A stretch of DNA of 64,000 nt from Rebecca billardiae RCC1528 (GCA_965240325.2 OZ251228.1:2294001-2358000), one strand, 5' to 3'; positions 1-10,121 are shown, counted from the stretch's first letter. Notes: generated by a model from the sequence alone, not told the origin. Program-made: numbers and translations.

Positions 1-2207
1 AAGTGGCCGATCACGTTCACGCCGAACGGGCGCGCGCCTCGCCGCCGCGCCGCCTCGGCGGCGGGCGGCGGCGCGCGCGCGCTCAGCGCGCGCCACCACA
101 CCCGATGCGGCAGCTGCGCGCTCGCGTTGGGCGCGTGCTCGGCGATGCGTGGGCACCGGCGCTCGAGCTCGGCGAGCAGGGAGCCTGCCGGTGGTGACCA
201 GTCGGGCGGCGGTGACTCGAGCTCGGCCGCGCGCGCGCCGTCGTCCGCACCGCCGCGCGCCCACCAGCGCAGCGCCGGCGTGGGCTCTGGCAGCAGCGGC
301 CCCCGCCTGCCGCTCCTGCCGCGGCCGCCGCGGCCGCGCGCCCGGCCGTCGAAGAGCGCGGCGCAAAAGGCCGGGGCGTGCTCGAGCAGCGGGTGGCCCT
401 CTGGGCGCGCGCTCTGCGCGGCGGAGGGCGCGCGCTCGTGCGCGAACGGATCGCCCGGCTCCGCCGCGCGCCAGCGCGCCAGCGCGGCGCACTGCTGCGC
501 GACGAGCTCGCGCACGCGGCCGTTGCCGAGCGCGGCGCCGTCGCCGTACGCCCCGAGCACCACGCCGAACGAGAGGCCCCAGCTTGTCACGGCGGGCGGC
601 GCGCCGCACTCGGCGGCGCGCACGCCGAGCGCGCCGAGCAGCCGCTCGACAAAGTTGGGCACGTGCGCCTCGGCCACGCCCGCGAGTACGACCGAGGACG
701 CGCTGGTCTCGCCCAGCCACGCCCACAGCGAGCCCTCCGCGCGGTCGTCAAAGAGCCGCGCCGCGCCGATCTCGCGCAGCGAGGTTGCGTGCTCGGGCTC
801 TGGCAGGTACGGCGCGCTCGGCTGCGTGCGCCCCTCGGCGTGCGTCTGGAAGAGGAGCGCGCGCACCCACGGCGGCACGCGCACGCCGTTGTCAAAGTGG
901 TTGAAGCCGTACGCCACGCGCCGGCAGCGCGCGTGCCGCTCCGTGCCGGTGAGCGCCACGTACAGCCTGAGCAGCGGCCGAAGGTTGGTGAGCTCTGCCG
1001 CGCTGAAGCGCGTCTGGTGTGGCGAGATGTGCTCGGGGTCGAAGCGCTCGGTGGCCATGCCGGAGAAGTGGAAGAAGACGAGCGGCGCGCCGGCGTACAG
1101 CACCTCGACGGCGCGCGCGTCGCTGCCGTTGCCGCGCACCTCGACGTGCCGCCCCGTGTAGTGCAGGTTCCAGTACGCGACGTTGTACCGCGGGTCCTGG
1201 AGCACGTGCACCGCCGCACTCGGGAAGAGCGCTGGGATGAGCGAGCTCCACCCCTGCTCGCTGTGCAGCCCGCGCGAGAGGTCGACCTCGCCCTGGTAGC
1301 GCAGCCGCGCGGCCCACCACGCGACCAGGTCGGCAGCCACCCCGGGCTGCGCGCGCGAGAGGCCGACAAAGCCGACGTTGAAGACGCCCGCGCGCAGCAG
1401 CTGCAGGTCAGAGGGCCACAGGCCGTCGGACGGCGTGGGCACGAGGACGTGCGGCGTCAGCACCACGCTGCGCGCGCGCAGCCGCAGCGCGACCTCGTCG
1501 AGGCCGGCGAAGACGAGGATGTCCGGGTCGAAGTAGAGCACGGCCGACGCGTTCGTCTGCAGCAGCCGCGCAAAGCCGGCTGGCTTGAGCGCCGCGCTGA
1601 ACTCCTTGAGCTCGTAGCGCATCGCGAGCTCGAGTGGGTCGTACGCCATCGCCAGGCCCGCGTCGGCGACGCTCATCATCTCGACGCGCCGCGGGCGGTA
1701 GAGCGCGGCGAGGTCGTCAAACTCGGCGCGAATCGTCGAGACCTCCGGGTCGGACGTCTCCCACCGGTCCGCGACGAGCCACACCGCGCGCTCCAGCGCC
1801 GGGTTGGTGGACAGCACCGACGTCAGCAGCACGCGCACCAGCGCCCAGTTGTTCCACGCGGACACGGTCAACGTGACAACGCCCGCCCACAGCGCAGGCT
1901 GGTGACGAGCGCGCACGGCGTCGAGCGCGGCGCGCACCAGCGTCTCGTTGCGCACTCCGTCGCAGCTCGACGGCCCGCCGTGCACGAGCGCGAGGCAGAG
2001 CGGCTCCGGCAGCTCGCCGCACGCGGTCGCGAGCGGCACTGCCTGCTCGCCGACGAGCCAGCCGAGCCAGAGGCCGAGGTCGCTGCACTCCTGCTTGGGA
2101 CGAAGCCCCCCCGGCCCGACGGGCCGGTCGGCCACCGTCACAGCGCCGCGGGCCGCCCCGACCGTGAGAAGCCCGAGCAGGAGCCATGCGCGGCCTCGCG
2201 CCGCCAT
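1..2207 (-). CDS. Two-domain glycosyltransferase, partial (C-terminus off left edge)
   Basis: A single open frame of 735 codons runs from the ATG at 2207 to the window edge without a stop. Residues 1-22 form a signal peptide or anchor (basic start, then a Leu-rich core ending at GAARGA), so the protein probably enters the secretory pathway. The N-terminal domain carries a DPD metal/nucleotide-sugar motif at residues 227-229 (YFDPDILVF), followed by LTPH, GVFNVGF and NVAYWNLH blocks. These are typical of a bacterial glycosyltransferase family in which this domain precedes a GT4-type domain. The last visible residues, PFGVNVIGH, match the usual opening of that GT4 domain, so the missing part should be the second catalytic domain. 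There is no intron in the visible 2.2 kb, which with the bacterial relatives hints at horizontal transfer (inference). Acceptor and product are unknown; a cell-surface or Golgi polysaccharide role is plausible. Confidence 0.8.
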   Translation of the reverse strand, partial: MAARGRAWLLLGLLTVGAARGAVTVADRPVGPGGLRPKQECSDLGLWLGWLVGEQAVPLATACGELPEPLCLALVHGGPSSCDGVRNETLVRAALDAVRARHQPALWAGVVTLTVSAWNNWALVRVLLTSVLSTNPALERAVWLVADRWETSDPEVSTIRAEFDDLAALYRPRRVEMMSVADAGLAMAYDPLELAMRYELKEFSAALKPAGFARLLQTNASAVLYFDPDILVFAGLDEVALRLRARSVVLTPHVLVPTPSDGLWPSDLQLLRAGVFNVGFVGLSRAQPGVAADLVAWWAARLRYQGEVDLSRGLHSEQGWSSLIPALFPSAAVHVLQDPRYNVAYWNLHYTGRHVEVRGNGSDARAVEVLYAGAPLVFFHFSGMATERFDPEHISPHQTRFSAAELTNLRPLLRLYVALTGTERHARCRRVAYGFNHFDNGVRVPPWVRALLFQTHAEGRTQPSAPYLPEPEHATSLREIGAARLFDDRAEGSLWAWLGETSASSVVLAGVAEAHVPNFVERLLGALGVRAAECGAPPAVTSWGLSFGVVLGAYGDGAALGNGRVRELVAQQCAALARWRAAEPGDPFAHERAPSAAQSARPEGHPLLEHAPAFCAALFDGRARGRGGRGRSGRRGPLLPEPTPALRWWARGGADDGARAAELESPPPDWSPPAGSLLAELERRCPRIAEHAPNASAQLPHRVWWRALSARAPPPAAEAARRRGARPFGVNVIGH

Positions 2208-2599
2208 CGCCTGCTGATGAAGCACTTTCCCCGGTCCGGGTGGGCACTGGTGACTCAGGGTGGTGACTGCCAGGCAGGACTTGTGACTTGTCGGGTGGAG
2301 TAGATTTTCTTTTCCGCCGGCGGAATATTTTGGTGCCGGCCCTACTATGATATATTTAACGACGTGGTATGCAACGGGCAAGCGTCAGGCTCAGAGGATA
2401 TTAAATATATACATAGTACTACGACGTACGGTAGTACTACTACAAAGTTACGCGGACTTGACGTGTCGTGCTGAGTCAGTACTCACGGCGAGGCTGTGTC
2501 ACTCCGCACTCGGCAGCGGAGTCTGCTCTGGTGGCGGTGCTCCGACCAATCAGGCAATAGAATCAATCATATATGTCCAATATCGCTCAGTTATATAGT

Positions 2600-3060
2600 A
2601 ATTATAATAATATACACCAGCAGCGGCGCGCCAGGTGCGCCCAGCCGGGCAGGGCAGGCATCCTGATCCTCAGCGGCCAGGGCGACGACATCCTCAACGG
2701 CAAGGGCGACGACTTCCTCTGCGGCCAGGGCGACGACTTCCTCAACGGCAAGGACGACGACTTCCTCAACGGCAAGGGCGACTACTCCCTCAACGACAAC
2801 TCGGCAAGGCCACTAGGCCGCGCACACCGGCCCTGGCGACCACATCCACTACCTGCACTACGGCATCAACTTGAACAGCCTCGGACGACGACGCGGGCAA
2901 CTACATGATGACCAAGGCCGACGACGACTGCAAAAACAGCGGCATCCCCGGGCGCCTACTACCTCAGTGACCGTGTGATCAGCATCGGTTACGACGACTC
3001 CCTCACCCGCGGCCAACGCGCTCCGACATCCTCCATTAACTCCATTCAGTACTTCGACAG
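2600..3060 (+). pseudogene. Decayed gene with Gly-Asp repeat, frameshifted
   Basis: Protein-like sequence runs through this stretch but changes frame at least twice. It begins with an 8-residue Gly-x-Gly-Asp-Asp repeat (2675-2794). After about 2830 a second frame reads GDHIHYLHYGINLNSL. From about 2886 another frame reads DDDAGNYMMTKADDDCKNSG, and from about 2958 a third reads AYYLSDRVISIGYDDSLT. Each piece is unlike the random low-complexity frames around it and they follow in a sensible order, so this looks like one gene with indels rather than noise. The repeat recalls calcium-binding Gly/Asp repeats, but its period is 8 residues rather than the 9 of RTX repeats. I do not recognise the family. 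Introns or sequencing indels are alternatives to decay. Confidence 0.45.
2675..2794 (+). repeat. 24-bp coding minisatellite, five units
   Basis: Five in-phase 24-bp units of the form GGC-CAG/AAG-GGC-GAC-GAC-TTC-CTC-AAC encode an 8-residue repeat (G[QK]GDDFLN). Substitutions between units mostly keep the Gly and Asp codons. Confidence 0.85.
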
Positions 3061-3351
3061 ACGAATCAGGAGAGCAGCTGCGCCCTCGTGCCTGTGTCTT
3101 TAAATCATAGAATTAGTATAATCACTACTATACCATTATTAGACTGATGCTGCCTGAGTACCTTAGTTGCCGACCGCGCCGGCGGTCTGCTGACGACTCA
3201 GATCACTCAGTGCTTGAAGTTGCTTCATCATCATCATCGATCGTTCTCATCCATATTGAAAGAGTTTCGTCTAATGAGACTCCCTCGGCGGCTTTCTTCT
3301 GCACTGTTCAGGCTTCATCATTGAGTCATTCACAGCACACCGAGAGCTCCG

Positions 3352-5099
3352 TCACCACGCGGAGAAGTCGGTGAGCTCGGAGCGAAGGCGCTTGCCCTTG
3401 CCGCCCGCTCGACGCTCCTCCTCGTCGCTCCCGTCGTCCGCCGCCCCTCTGTCGGGAGCGTGCGAGGCGGTGAACGCCGACGCGGGGAGGTACTTGCCCA
3501 CGCCGTCGTGCAGCGGCGTCGGCCTGTCGGCGCGCGCGGCGCGCGGCGCGACGGCCGGCGCGGGCGCAGGCGCCGCTGCGGCCGGCTCGCTGTCGACGAC
3601 GTCGAACGGGTTGGCGAACACGGCCGCGCGCTCGATCCGGAGCTCCTTGCGCGGCCGCTCCTCGGCGTCCGTGGGCAGCCGCTCGATCTCATCCAGCACG
3701 CTCCCGCCGCCCACCACGCGCCCAAAGATGGCGTGCTTGCCGTCCAGGTGCGTGCACGACTTGAACGTGATGAAGAACTGAGAGCCGTTCGAGTCCGGAC
3801 CAGAGTTGGCCATCGAGACGATGCCGCGGCCAGTGTGCGAGAGCCGGCGCGCGATCTCGTCTGCGAAGGGCTTGCCCCACATCGACTCGCCCCCTTTGCC
3901 CGTGCCTGTCGGGTCGCCTGCGTGCGGCGCGCCCACAGCGCGAGCAGGAGGGGGTGTGGAGGGCGCGCGCGGCTTGGCTCAGGGTCGCGCGCCGCCGCCT
4001 CGCGCGGCGCGCGCCGCCCCCGCCGCCGCACGCGACGAGACGTACCGCCCTGCACCATGAAGTTCTTGATGAGCCGGTGGAACTTCACGCCGTCATAGTA
4101 CCCAGTCGCGCAGCGGTTGAGAAAGTTCTCACACGTGCGCGGCGCGAGGTCGACGTGCAGCTCGAGGTTGAGGCCGCCCAGGGAGGTGCTCAGCTGCACG
4201 TACGCCTTCTGCCCGAGCGCCTTCACGCGCGCGTACCGCTTCGCCTCGAGCTCGGCGGCGGTGAGCGGCGCGATCGCGTTCGTCGTCACCGGCGCGAACG
4301 TCGTCGACGTGAACCCCGCGGCGCAGTGGTGCGTCGTGCGGCGGTACGTGGTGAGCGAGTCGGGCGCGCTGCCGTCGAGCGCGCGGCCGGCGCGCTCGGC
4401 GCCGGCCGCGCCCGCGCCCGCCGCCCTGGCCGAGCCAGCCGCGACCGCACCCGCCGCGCCCGCGGCGGCGCCGCCCGCGCCGCGCTCCGCTGAGACGCGC
4501 TCGAGGATGCGCGACGCCGTCGGGTTCGCCCTGATGCTCCCGTCGTCGCCCTCGTGCGCCTTGAGCTTCTTGCGCACGTGCACAAACCGGTCGATGTTGC
4601 GCCGCTCGTCGTCCTCGGGGTCGTAGAGCACGATCAGGTCGGAGGGCGTGAAGGGCTCCTCGGTGAGCAGGTCGCGCAGGTTGCCCGGCCGCAGGCAGAG
4701 CTGCTGCACCGCCGCGTACGAGTACACGTTGCCCGTCGGCCGCACGGCGACGATCTTGGTGTTCTCGTTGAATGGCTTGAAGAGCACCGGGCACTGGTAC
4801 TTGCCGTCCGCGTCCTTGTGGAAGTGGAGGCGCGTGAGCTCCTTGGCGGAGAGCGGCTCGCCCGTCAGCGGGTGCTGCCGGAACTTCTTCAGGAACGGCA
4901 CGATGTTGAGCAGGTCGAACACGGCGCCGTCGGGCGCGCAGAACGGGTCCTCGAACGGCGTAAGCGAGATGGCGCAGCAGTCGAACGGCAGCCGCTTCAC
5001 GCGCGTGGCCGCGCGGTCCGATTTATTCCCGCCCCACTCCACGGCCCACTCGCTCGCCGTGATGTGCATCGGCGCCTTCGAGTGCTGGTTCTTCCCCAT
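3352..5099 (-). CDS. PPIL2: PPIL2-type U-box cyclophilin (peptidyl-prolyl isomerase / E3 ligase)
   Basis: This is a nuclear cyclophilin of the PPIL2/Cyp60 class, known as a spliceosome-associated protein with U-box ubiquitin-ligase activity. Exon 1 is 5099-4046 and exon 2 is 3917-3352, separated by a 128-bp GT-AG intron (donor GTACGT, acceptor CGCAG). Splicing restores the canonical cyclophilin string [15 protein letters not shown]. The product is 539 aa, close to human PPIL2 (520 aa). It starts [14 protein letters not shown], has a U-box at about residues 36-115 ([14 protein letters not shown] onward), then an Ala/Gly-rich linker and a cyclophilin domain from about residue 298. The active-site block [13 protein letters not shown] and the [10 protein letters not shown] motif are present. 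The tail is charged ([14 protein letters not shown]). The ATG at 5099 is fixed by the conserved N-terminus. Nothing suggests it is broken. Confidence 0.95.
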
Positions 5100-5321
5100 C
5101 GCGCTCGCGGCGCCGAGCCGGCGCTCGTCACGATGGCGATGGCGGCCGCGAACTTAGCACACCCGCACCAAGGGTGCCCGCACCACCGGTTCCGGGCCGT
5201 CCCGGACCAAGGCCGGCCGGGGCCTACCCAGCCGGGGACAGGCGCCGCGCCGCTGCGCGGCGCGGCGCCTGCGGCGCCGTGGAAGGCGCCTACGGCGCCT
5301 CGGCGGCCTCCGGCCGCCGGG

Positions 5322-5363
5322 AGGCGCGCCTGCGGCGCGCCTGCGGCGCGCCTGCGGCGCGCC
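5322..5363. repeat. 11-bp tandem GC repeat
   Basis: About three copies of CTGCGGCGCGC stand in tandem inside a GC-rich stretch just upstream of the PPIL2 start. It is possibly part of a CpG-rich promoter area; no function is visible. Confidence 0.6.
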
Positions 5364-6009
5364 GGGAGGGGACCCCCAGAACGCCTACCCAGCCCGCGTA
5401 CGTAAGCCTGTCTGTCTGTCTGAACCGCGGTGTTACGTGAGTACTGTATGATAACAGTACTATAGCAGTAGCTAACACAGTCAGTAGTAGGACTAGGACT
5501 GGTGAGTTTCTGCCTTCTGGTTACTGTATCATAACGCCAACGCCCGGCAACGGGCGAAGTGCGTCAGCCGGCTGTCCACAGTAATAACCTATACAGTTGT
5601 ATTTGTAACTAAGAATAAGCCGACGCACAGAGCTCAGGCAGTCATGCAGGCGAGGTTGACGCCCGCCAACGGTCACCTGCCATGAGGCCGTCGCCGATGG
5701 TAGCGCCGTTGGAAGATTCATTCCAGTAGTAACTAGTATTCAGACGGCGTTATTGATGAATTCAGCCTGCGTTCGCCGTTGGCAGCCGATCACTTTCAGT
5801 CCGTTCACTGCCGGCCGTTTAGACGGGCTAACAGTAAACAGACGGCGCGGTGGTGATATCGCACCAGCATCATGGTTGGTTCGAATGACGAGACTATGAC
5901 GATACCACCCGCCGCATCATCGTCGTCGTCGCTGCTCTGAGTGCTCGCTCGCCGTCAAACCGTCGTCGCGACAGGCCTGCCAGGCTTCCGACTTCGTGTG
6001 TGTGTGCAG
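5364..6009. other. Intergenic stretch, no gene seen
   Basis: Moderately AT-rich DNA between the PPIL2 5' side and the 3' end of the first ice-binding gene. Open frames are short and none resembles a known family. Confidence 0.6.
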
Positions 6010-6061
6010 CATCTGCCATCTCATTCCGTCAGAGCCAGGGGTCGGGCAGCTCGCGTGTTGC

Positions 6062-7102
6062 CTACGCATGCGAGGGGCTCTTGATATCGAGCTGGTCCAA
6101 CGAAAGCCTGCGCGCCGTCGCCTTGTTCGTGCGCACACGGTAGACGCCATAGCCAATCGCACAGAGCAGCACCATGACAGCAGGCACGACGATGCCGACG
6201 ATCATGGAGATGCGCTCCGAGTCGTCTGGAAGGGCCTGAGCGGACGGAACGATTGTCGGCGAGCTGTCGTCGTCGTCATCGTCTCCGGACGAGCTGGACG
6301 AGCTGGACGAGTCCGAGTCCGTGCTTGCTGTCGTCCACTCGCCACTGTCTGCGGGCGCGGTGACGGTGGTCGTGACGAGCGTGGCTGCCGTCTGCGTGAG
6401 GATGCGGCCGTTGAGCGAGCTCGACGCCTTGAACGCGGCGTGGGTCTTGACGAGCAGGACGCCCTCCAGGTGCGATCCTGCGCCCGCGTCCACGTAGCCG
6501 GCCACCTGCCAGAAAATGTTTGAGGGCTGGGGCAGGCCGTTGCCGGAGCCATCGTCGACCAGGATGATCTGCGCGCCGGCGCCGACGACCATGTTCCCCG
6601 CCGACTGGAAGATGAACACGTCAGTGGAGCTGCCGTTGATGTAGATGCTCGAGCTGATGTCGATGCTGGTTCCCCAGGTGTACACGCCCGTCGAAAACGT
6701 CGCTCCTGAGATGAGGCCGCCGAGGACGTCGAGGTTTGCGCCGCCCGAGGTGGCGCGCCCGGCCGCATCCGTGTAGGCGGTCTGCATGTTGGAGATGGCG
6801 GTCGTCAGCTTCGACGGCGTGGGCGAGGTATAGCTTGCGGCGAAGACCTTCCCTGTGACCTGCGTCGACGTCGAGTACGTGGTGCCCGCGTCGAGAATCA
6901 GGGCAAAGCCAGTGACGGCCGCGGACGCGATCGGGCTCACGCCCATGTCGCCGACGATGACCGAGGAGGGGACATTCGTGATGCCCGTCTTGGCGAGGAT
7001 GGCGAAGCGGCCGCAGACGCCGATCTCAACGGTGGGGGTGGCCGCCCCCGCCACGAGCGTGGTCAGGAGGGCGGAGACGACGACGTGCTGCAGGATTGTC
7101 AT
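6062..7102 (-). CDS. Membrane-anchored ice-binding protein (DUF3494), copy 1
   Basis: A 346-aa intronless protein. It has a signal peptide (MTILQHVVVSALLTTLVAGA) and a DUF3494 ice-binding domain at about residues 30-245, with the family landmarks FAILAKTGITNVP, VGDMGVSP, TGVYTW and VFIFQSAG. DUF3494 proteins form a beta-helix that binds ice and slows recrystallisation, and they are widespread by lateral transfer in cold-adapted bacteria and algae. A Ser/Asp linker follows (residues 262-282, poly-Ser then poly-Asp), then one hydrophobic segment at about 299-321 and a basic tail (YRVRTNKATARR). The topology is therefore an ice-binding domain outside the cell, held by a C-terminal membrane anchor; most characterised family members are simply secreted. 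The ATG at 7102 is followed at once by the signal peptide and matches the start of copy 2 at 8235. Confidence 0.92.
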   Translation of the reverse strand: MTILQHVVVSALLTTLVAGAATPTVEIGVCGRFAILAKTGITNVPSSVIVGDMGVSPIASAAVTGFALILDAGTTYSTSTQVTGKVFAASYTSPTPSKLTTAISNMQTAYTDAAGRATSGGANLDVLGGLISGATFSTGVYTWGTSIDISSSIYINGSSTDVFIFQSAGNMVVGAGAQIILVDDGSGNGLPQPSNIFWQVAGYVDAGAGSHLEGVLLVKTHAAFKASSSLNGRILTQTAATLVTTTVTAPADSGEWTTASTDSDSSSSSSSSGDDDDDDSSPTIVPSAQALPDDSERISMIVGIVVPAVMVLLCAIGYGVYRVRTNKATARRLSLDQLDIKSPSHA

Positions 7103-7176
7103 GGCTGGGTCGGGCGAGGAGCGAGGTCGTTCGGCGTGGTGTTCCGGTCGGTTCCTCAGCTTTCTTCAACTTTCAT

Positions 7177-8159
7177 CCCCCGCCCATCTTCAATCTTGAG
7201 TGTCGAGATATATGCGCCGGTCGTAGGTTTGAAGCAAGTCGTACTTTAGGTGGTTGGTATACTTGTAAGCACTAGCTTGTGTCAGTAGTCTCAGTACCCA
7301 TAAGCGATACACCCGTCCGGCAGAGTGCATGTGGTTGGAAGCGGCGGACGTGCACGTTTGTAAGTTGACAATTCACGCTTTCAATGCTGGGCAGCATGCG
7401 AGGAGTGAAATACGCCTTTTTTAAATTCCCCTTTATAACGGGCTCCGGGTGATCAGGCTGGCGGCCGAAGCCTCCAGCCCTACCCTGGCCAGCCCCCAAC
7501 CAACCACCACCCTCACCCAACCTCAAACCACTGACCGAGACACCTAGTGTCTTGACACCACTCCACTGTGGACAGCCCGCCTCCAGAGGGGGCGGGGGTA
7601 TGCCATTGCCAACAGCATACGAGCCCAACACTGTGGGGTGGGCCGTTCACTCACGACAGCAATCACGCCCATTGCCTTTTTGATTGGTGGCTCAAGATGG
7701 CTAATTTTAGCAACCGGCCATTTTTGAATCGCGTGCCGCTGTGATTGCTTGTGATTGGACTCACCTTTTATTGCAAGAACGACAATCGAATCTCAAAGCA
7801 ATCACGGTATCCGTCCGCGGCGCGGCGCGAGGCATCAACGATAGCAACCAATCACAACGCCCGGGACCCGTCGGAGTCTTAAAACGTACGACCGTGCCGA
7901 ATCGCAAACAACTCTCTGAATGCGCGCCACCAGGTTCGTCGCCACCGGCGTCTACCTATCGTCGTTCAACCTGCAGAATTCTGAAAGTGCTCGGCCGGCA
8001 TTCCACATGGTTATTCACCTGATCCAGTGATACGAGGACGCTAACCACCTTCATAGGGGCGCCTAAAGACAGTACGACTCGCAGGCCTAAACCGTCAAGA
8101 CCAAGCCGAAGGGCCCCGTGGTCCTCGTGGTCAGACCTACCGGCGCGTATCTGGACACA
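7177..8159. promoter_or_regulatory. Shared upstream region between head-to-head ice-binding genes
   Basis: About 1 kb separates the two divergent gene copies. The 65-75 bp next to each start (including GAAAGTTGAAGAAAGCTGAGG) is nearly identical in the two copies and is probably 5' UTR or core promoter. The middle is unrelated between the sides and holds a dispersed repeat (7422-7526). No convincing gene lies here. Confidence 0.5.
7422..7526. repeat. Dispersed 105-bp repeat, copy 1
   Basis: Nearly identical to 32574-32681, from TAAATTCCCCTTTATAA through to the (C)CACCCAACCTCAA end, in the same orientation. The second copy has an extra TAA. Both copies lie upstream of genes in otherwise unrelated sequence. 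Confidence 0.9.
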
Positions 8160-8234
8160 CTACGAAAGTTGAAGAAAGCTGAGGAACGACCGGAACACCA
8201 CGCCGAACGACCTCGCTCCTCGCCCGACCCAGCC

Positions 8235-9278
8235 ATGACAATCCTGCAGCACGTCGTCGTCTCCGCCCTCCTGACCACGCTCGTGGCGGGGGCGGCCACC
8301 CCCACCGTTGAGATCGGCGTCTGCGGCCGCTTCGCCATCCTCGCCAAGACGGGCATCACGAATGTCCCCTCCTCGGTCATCGTCGGCGACATGGGCGTGA
8401 GCCCGATCGCGTCCGCGGCCATCACTGGCTTTGCCCTGATTCTCGACGCGGGCACCACGTACTCGACGTCGACGCAGGTCACAGGGAGCGTCTTCGCCGC
8501 AAGCTATACCTCGCCCACGCCGTCGAAGCTGACGACCGCCATCTCCAACATGCAGACCGCCTACACGGATGCGGCCGGGCGCGCCACCTCGGGCGGCGCA
8601 AACCTCGACGTCCTCGGCGGCCTCATCTCAGGAGCGACGTTTTCGACGGGCGTGTACACCTGGGGAACCAGCATCGACATCAGCTCGAGCATCTACATCA
8701 ACGGCAGCTCCACTGACGTGTTCATCTTCCAGTCGGCGGGGAACATGGTCGTCGGCGCCGGCGCGCAGATCATCCTGGTCGACGATGGCTCCGGCAACGG
8801 CCTGCCCCAGCCCTCAAACATTTTCTGGCAGGTGGCCGGCCACGTGGACGCGGGCGCAGGATCGCACCTGGAAGGCGTCCTGCTCGTCAAGACCCACGCC
8901 GCGTTCAAGGCGTCGAGCTCGCTCAACGGCCGCATCCTCACGCAGACGGCAGCCACGCTCGTTTCGACCACCGTCACCGCGCCCGCAGACAGTGGCGAGT
9001 GGACGACAGCAAGCACGGACTCGGACTCGTCCAGCTCGTCCAGCTCGTCCGGAGACGATGACGACGACAACGACAGCTCGCCGGCTATCCCCCCGTCCGC
9101 CCAGACCTTTCCCAACGACAAGCAGCGCATCTCCATGATCGTCGGCATCGTCGTGCCTGTCGGCGCGGTGCTGCTTTGTGCGATTGGCTACGGCGCCTAC
9201 CGTGTGTACACGAAGAAGGTGGCGGCGCGCCGGCATTCGCAGGACCAGCTCGATGTCAAGAGCCCCTCGCACGTGTAA
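8235..9278 (+). CDS. Membrane-anchored ice-binding protein (DUF3494), copy 2
   Basis: A 347-aa near-identical paralogue of the gene at 6062-7102, on the opposite strand. The signal peptide, the DUF3494 domain (about residues 30-245), the Ser/Asp linker, the single C-terminal membrane segment (after RISMIVGIVV) and the basic tail are all kept. The ice-binding domain differs by only a few residues. Differences concentrate in the linker and the tail (for example DDDDDNDSS against DDDDDDSS, and KKVAARRHSQDQ against NKATARRLSLDQ). The frame is open upstream from 8118, but the ATG at 8235 is chosen because it starts the signal peptide and matches copy 1. Coding divergence with no frame damage suggests both copies are functional. 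Confidence 0.92.
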   Translation: MTILQHVVVSALLTTLVAGAATPTVEIGVCGRFAILAKTGITNVPSSVIVGDMGVSPIASAAITGFALILDAGTTYSTSTQVTGSVFAASYTSPTPSKLTTAISNMQTAYTDAAGRATSGGANLDVLGGLISGATFSTGVYTWGTSIDISSSIYINGSSTDVFIFQSAGNMVVGAGAQIILVDDGSGNGLPQPSNIFWQVAGHVDAGAGSHLEGVLLVKTHAAFKASSSLNGRILTQTAATLVSTTVTAPADSGEWTTASTDSDSSSSSSSSGDDDDDNDSSPAIPPSAQTFPNDKQRISMIVGIVVPVGAVLLCAIGYGAYRVYTKKVAARRHSQDQLDVKSPSHV

Positions 9279-9315
9279 GCAACTCAGGAGCAGCCCGGCC
9301 CCTGGCACCGACGTA

Positions 9316-10121
9316 TGATACTGCACACAGCACACACAGCAGGCATGTCGCATCCTGGGCGCACTTGATTGACGACGGCGGCGAGCAGCGATGGTGAACG
9401 ACGCGTGACCGAAACCATGGAAGACCGATGACGACATCAATAATCATAGCGAGTGACATCATGTAGCATCAGTATCGCGTCACCCACCCCCGCCGCGCCA
9501 GCAATCACGACTAGCTACAGTACTGTCACAGGATGCCTTCGGAGTGGCGACGATATCACCACCGGCACCCGGGTTTACACATGCAAGCAATAAGCATCGT
9601 CACATCATAATAATGTGTACTCCGATCATCGATCTGATTGGCACACGACAGGCCACTGCCGCACCATCATCTAAATAATAAATATTGCCTATTGACTGAT
9701 GACTAACTAGCTCATCATGCTCATTCTATGATTTAACGACACAGTTACTGCCTGAGTGCTGCTGCACTAACAACGGCCGGCGGTCCGCGCCATGTGAACT
9801 CGCGAGTAATATCGCGCGCAGCAGCAGTCGTATTATTTATTTATAATAATGGTATAGCATACTACTGCTAGGACGACTGCATCAAAGCAGCGGGACAGCA
9901 GACAGCAGTGACAATGCATGGTACCATTGTCAATGATGCAGGCGCACGTCATGACGTCATCAAGCGCCATCCGGACATCAGGGCGTACTACATCATATAT
10001 ATATCAGGAGTCATGCCCGATCATCTGTCGAGTTGCCATGGCATTATAATATCGTCAGTTCAGCCGTCGTCGTCGTCAGGTGATCATCATATCGATATGC
10101 GCATACGGATACGCAGACGAA
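9316..10121. other. Intergenic stretch, no gene seen
   Basis: AT-richer DNA with short open frames only. I see no recognisable protein, RNA gene or strong repeat. Confidence 0.6.

Larger units (their letters stand above)
6010..9315. repeat. Inverted duplication containing the ice-binding gene pair
   Basis: Arms at about 6010-7176 and 8160-9315 are inverted copies. Homology starts about 65-75 bp upstream of each ATG and continues about 40-50 bp past each stop codon. The roughly 1 kb between the arms is unique. Confidence 0.8.

Noticed and set aside
378-2303. A 641-codon plus-strand frame over the glycosyltransferase
   Set aside because: It is antisense to a gene with clear family motifs and is Arg/His/Ala-rich, as expected for a shadow frame in very GC-rich DNA.
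2675-2794. Calling the Gly-Asp repeat an RTX (hemolysin-type) calcium-binding domain
   Set aside because: The period is 8 residues, not 9, there are only five units, and the following sequence is frameshifted. It is kept as an unassigned decayed gene.
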